Source of the DNA: Thioalkalivibrio nitratireducens
GTDB lineage: Bacteria; Pseudomonadota; Gammaproteobacteria; Ectothiorhodospirales; Ectothiorhodospiraceae
DNA: 6,849 nt
NCBI GenBank assembly: GCA_011390385.1
Contig: JAABSN010000179.1
Span: 1-6,849, forward strand
Reading direction: 5' to 3'
The translations under genes were made by a program, and so were the position numbers. Under the pieces are notes generated by a model that was given only the letters and a program-made list of their open reading frames with translations, had not been told where the DNA came from and did not search any database. Below are positions 6,265-6,849 of the stretch, piece after piece; position 1 is the first letter of the stretch; each line of letters starts with the position of its first letter.

Positions 6265-6714
6265 ATGCTGTTCACCGCCGAGAAGGACACCGGGATCATT
6301 CCCACTGTGCTCACCCAGATTCTGGACACCTGCGTGAACGGGGTCACGCTTTCCGACCCCGATCTGCCCGACAACCCGATCGTGTATGCGAACTCGGTGT
6401 TCGAACGCATGACCGGGTACAGCCAGGAAGAAATCCTTGGGCACAATTGCCGTTTCCTGCAAGGCGAGGACCGGGACCAGCCCGGCCTCGAGGCCATCCG
6501 CGAGGCGTTGCGGGAGCACAGTGCAATCGAGGTCACGCTACGCAACTACCGCAAGGACGGCGCGCTTTTCCACAACCGACTGGCGATTCAGCCACTGCGC
6601 GATGCGGCAGGGCGGCTGATCTACTATCTCGGGGTGCAATACGACGTGACCGAGATCGTCGACGCCCAGCAGGAAGTGGCCCGCCTCCAGTCGTTGTTGC
6701 GCGAACCCGGATGA
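6265..6714 (+). CDS. Short LOV (flavin blue-light photoreceptor) protein
   Basis: Stand-alone PAS/LOV protein of 149 residues, predicted to bind FMN and form a blue-light-driven cysteinyl-flavin adduct. All signature residues are visible: GHNCRFLQG (59-67) with adduct-forming C62, R63 and Q66, IRxA arginine R79, flavin-ring contacts N94 (LRNYRKDG) and N104 (FHNRL), and Q125 (LGVQYD), whose flip usually passes on the signal. An N-terminal cap (1-20) precedes the core, and a C-terminal helix (about 128-147, VTEIVDAQQEVARLQSLL) has coiled-coil spacing. No kinase, GGDEF, EAL, STAS or DNA-binding domain follows. Size and shape match the short LOV proteins of Pseudomonas, which dimerise through such flanking helices. 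Its partner is unknown; the SRPBCC gene 48 bp upstream is the obvious candidate. The stop codon lies in sequence shared with the repeat downstream, so some loss of C-terminal sequence is possible. Confidence 0.93.
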   Translation: MLFTAEKDTGIIPTVLTQILDTCVNGVTLSDPDLPDNPIVYANSVFERMTGYSQEEILGHNCRFLQGEDRDQPGLEAIREALREHSAIEVTLRNYRKDGALFHNRLAIQPLRDAAGRLIYYLGVQYDVTEIVDAQQEVARLQSLLREPG

Positions 6715-6727
6715 GCGAAGCGCGGCA
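6713..6727 (+). repeat. Repeat fragment overlapping the LOV stop codon
   Basis: GAGCGAAGCGCGGCA here is identical to 6763-6777 inside the palindromic repeat, exactly 50 bases downstream. Its first two bases are part of the LOV stop codon (TGA 6712-6714). It looks like a solo fragment of the same repeat family. Confidence 0.6.
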
Positions 6728-6754
6728 CTAAGGAAACGCTGACAAAAGGGTCCT

Positions 6755-6843
6755 GTCATTGCGAGCGAAGCGCGGCAATCCAGGGGGTGAACACGAAATC
6801 AGTGCTTTATGGATCGCCACGTCGCTTCGCTCCTCGCGATGAC
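6755..6843. repeat. Dispersed palindromic repeat (TCATTGCGAGCGAAGCG family)
   Basis: An 89-bp element with imperfect inverted arms: GTCATTGCGAGCGAAGCG...GGCAATCCA on the left (6755-6782) and TGGATCGCCACGTCGCTTCGC...CGCGATGAC on the right (6810-6843), around a short AT-richer centre (6783-6809). The arms differ by a few insertions. Repeats with this core are common in intergenic DNA of many bacteria. It can form a large hairpin in the LOV transcript, but no U-run follows, so it is not a standard terminator. No coding frame is supported between 6715 and the window end. Confidence 0.8.
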
Positions 6844-6849
6844 GGATTA

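Noticed and set aside
4705..6519. 604-residue open frame on the minus strand
   Set aside because: It is antisense to the Sel1, FKBP, SRPBCC and LOV genes, all of which carry clear family motifs. Long antisense frames are expected in GC-rich coding DNA, and its Pro/Arg-rich composition shows no domain.
6753..6759. CTGTCAT, a perfect PHO half-site, near the right end
   Set aside because: It belongs to the conserved arm of the palindromic repeat and has no partner half-site at 11-base spacing.
6755..6843. Rho-independent terminator for the LOV gene
   Set aside because: The hairpin is long and imperfect and is not followed by a T-run; it is better explained as a dispersed repeat.

Overview
The window is a GC-rich, densely coded bacterial segment. 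It is most likely from a gammaproteobacterium: PhoB and PhoR follow the Escherichia coli architecture almost motif for motif, and the intergenic repeats are of REP/BIME type. I cannot fix genus or family from the sequence alone.

Layout. Positions 1-1651 lie on the minus strand and hold the start of a TRAP transporter operon: dctP, the Tat-exported substrate-binding protein (533-1651), then the 5' part of dctQ, the small membrane subunit (1-232), which runs off the left edge. The 300 bases between them hold two near-identical 107-bp palindromic elements. Positions 1652-1939 are a divergent control region. It holds a PHO box array with a -10 element reading toward phoB, and a candidate sigma-54 promoter reading toward dctP. 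The rest is plus strand: phoB (1940-2629), phoR (2681-4054), a secreted Sel1-repeat protein (4104-4997), a membrane-anchored FKBP-type prolyl isomerase (5008-5559), a small SRPBCC/START-fold protein (5773-6216), and a stand-alone LOV photoreceptor of 149 residues (6265-6714). A dispersed palindromic repeat fills the right end (6755-6843).

How the parts fit. PhoR and PhoB form the phosphate-starvation two-component system, and the box upstream of phoB suggests autoregulation. The Sel1 and FKBP genes follow closely (49 and 10 bp gaps) and may be co-transcribed; both products should act at or outside the inner membrane. A 213-bp gap then separates the SRPBCC-LOV pair. That gap holds a second, closer-to-consensus PHO box on the minus strand, 20 bp before the SRPBCC start. 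The short LOV protein has the complete set of flavin-adduct residues but no output domain. The least ordinary features are this light-sensor/ligand-fold pair with a PHO box at its head, and repeat-derived sequence that supplies the LOV stop codon.
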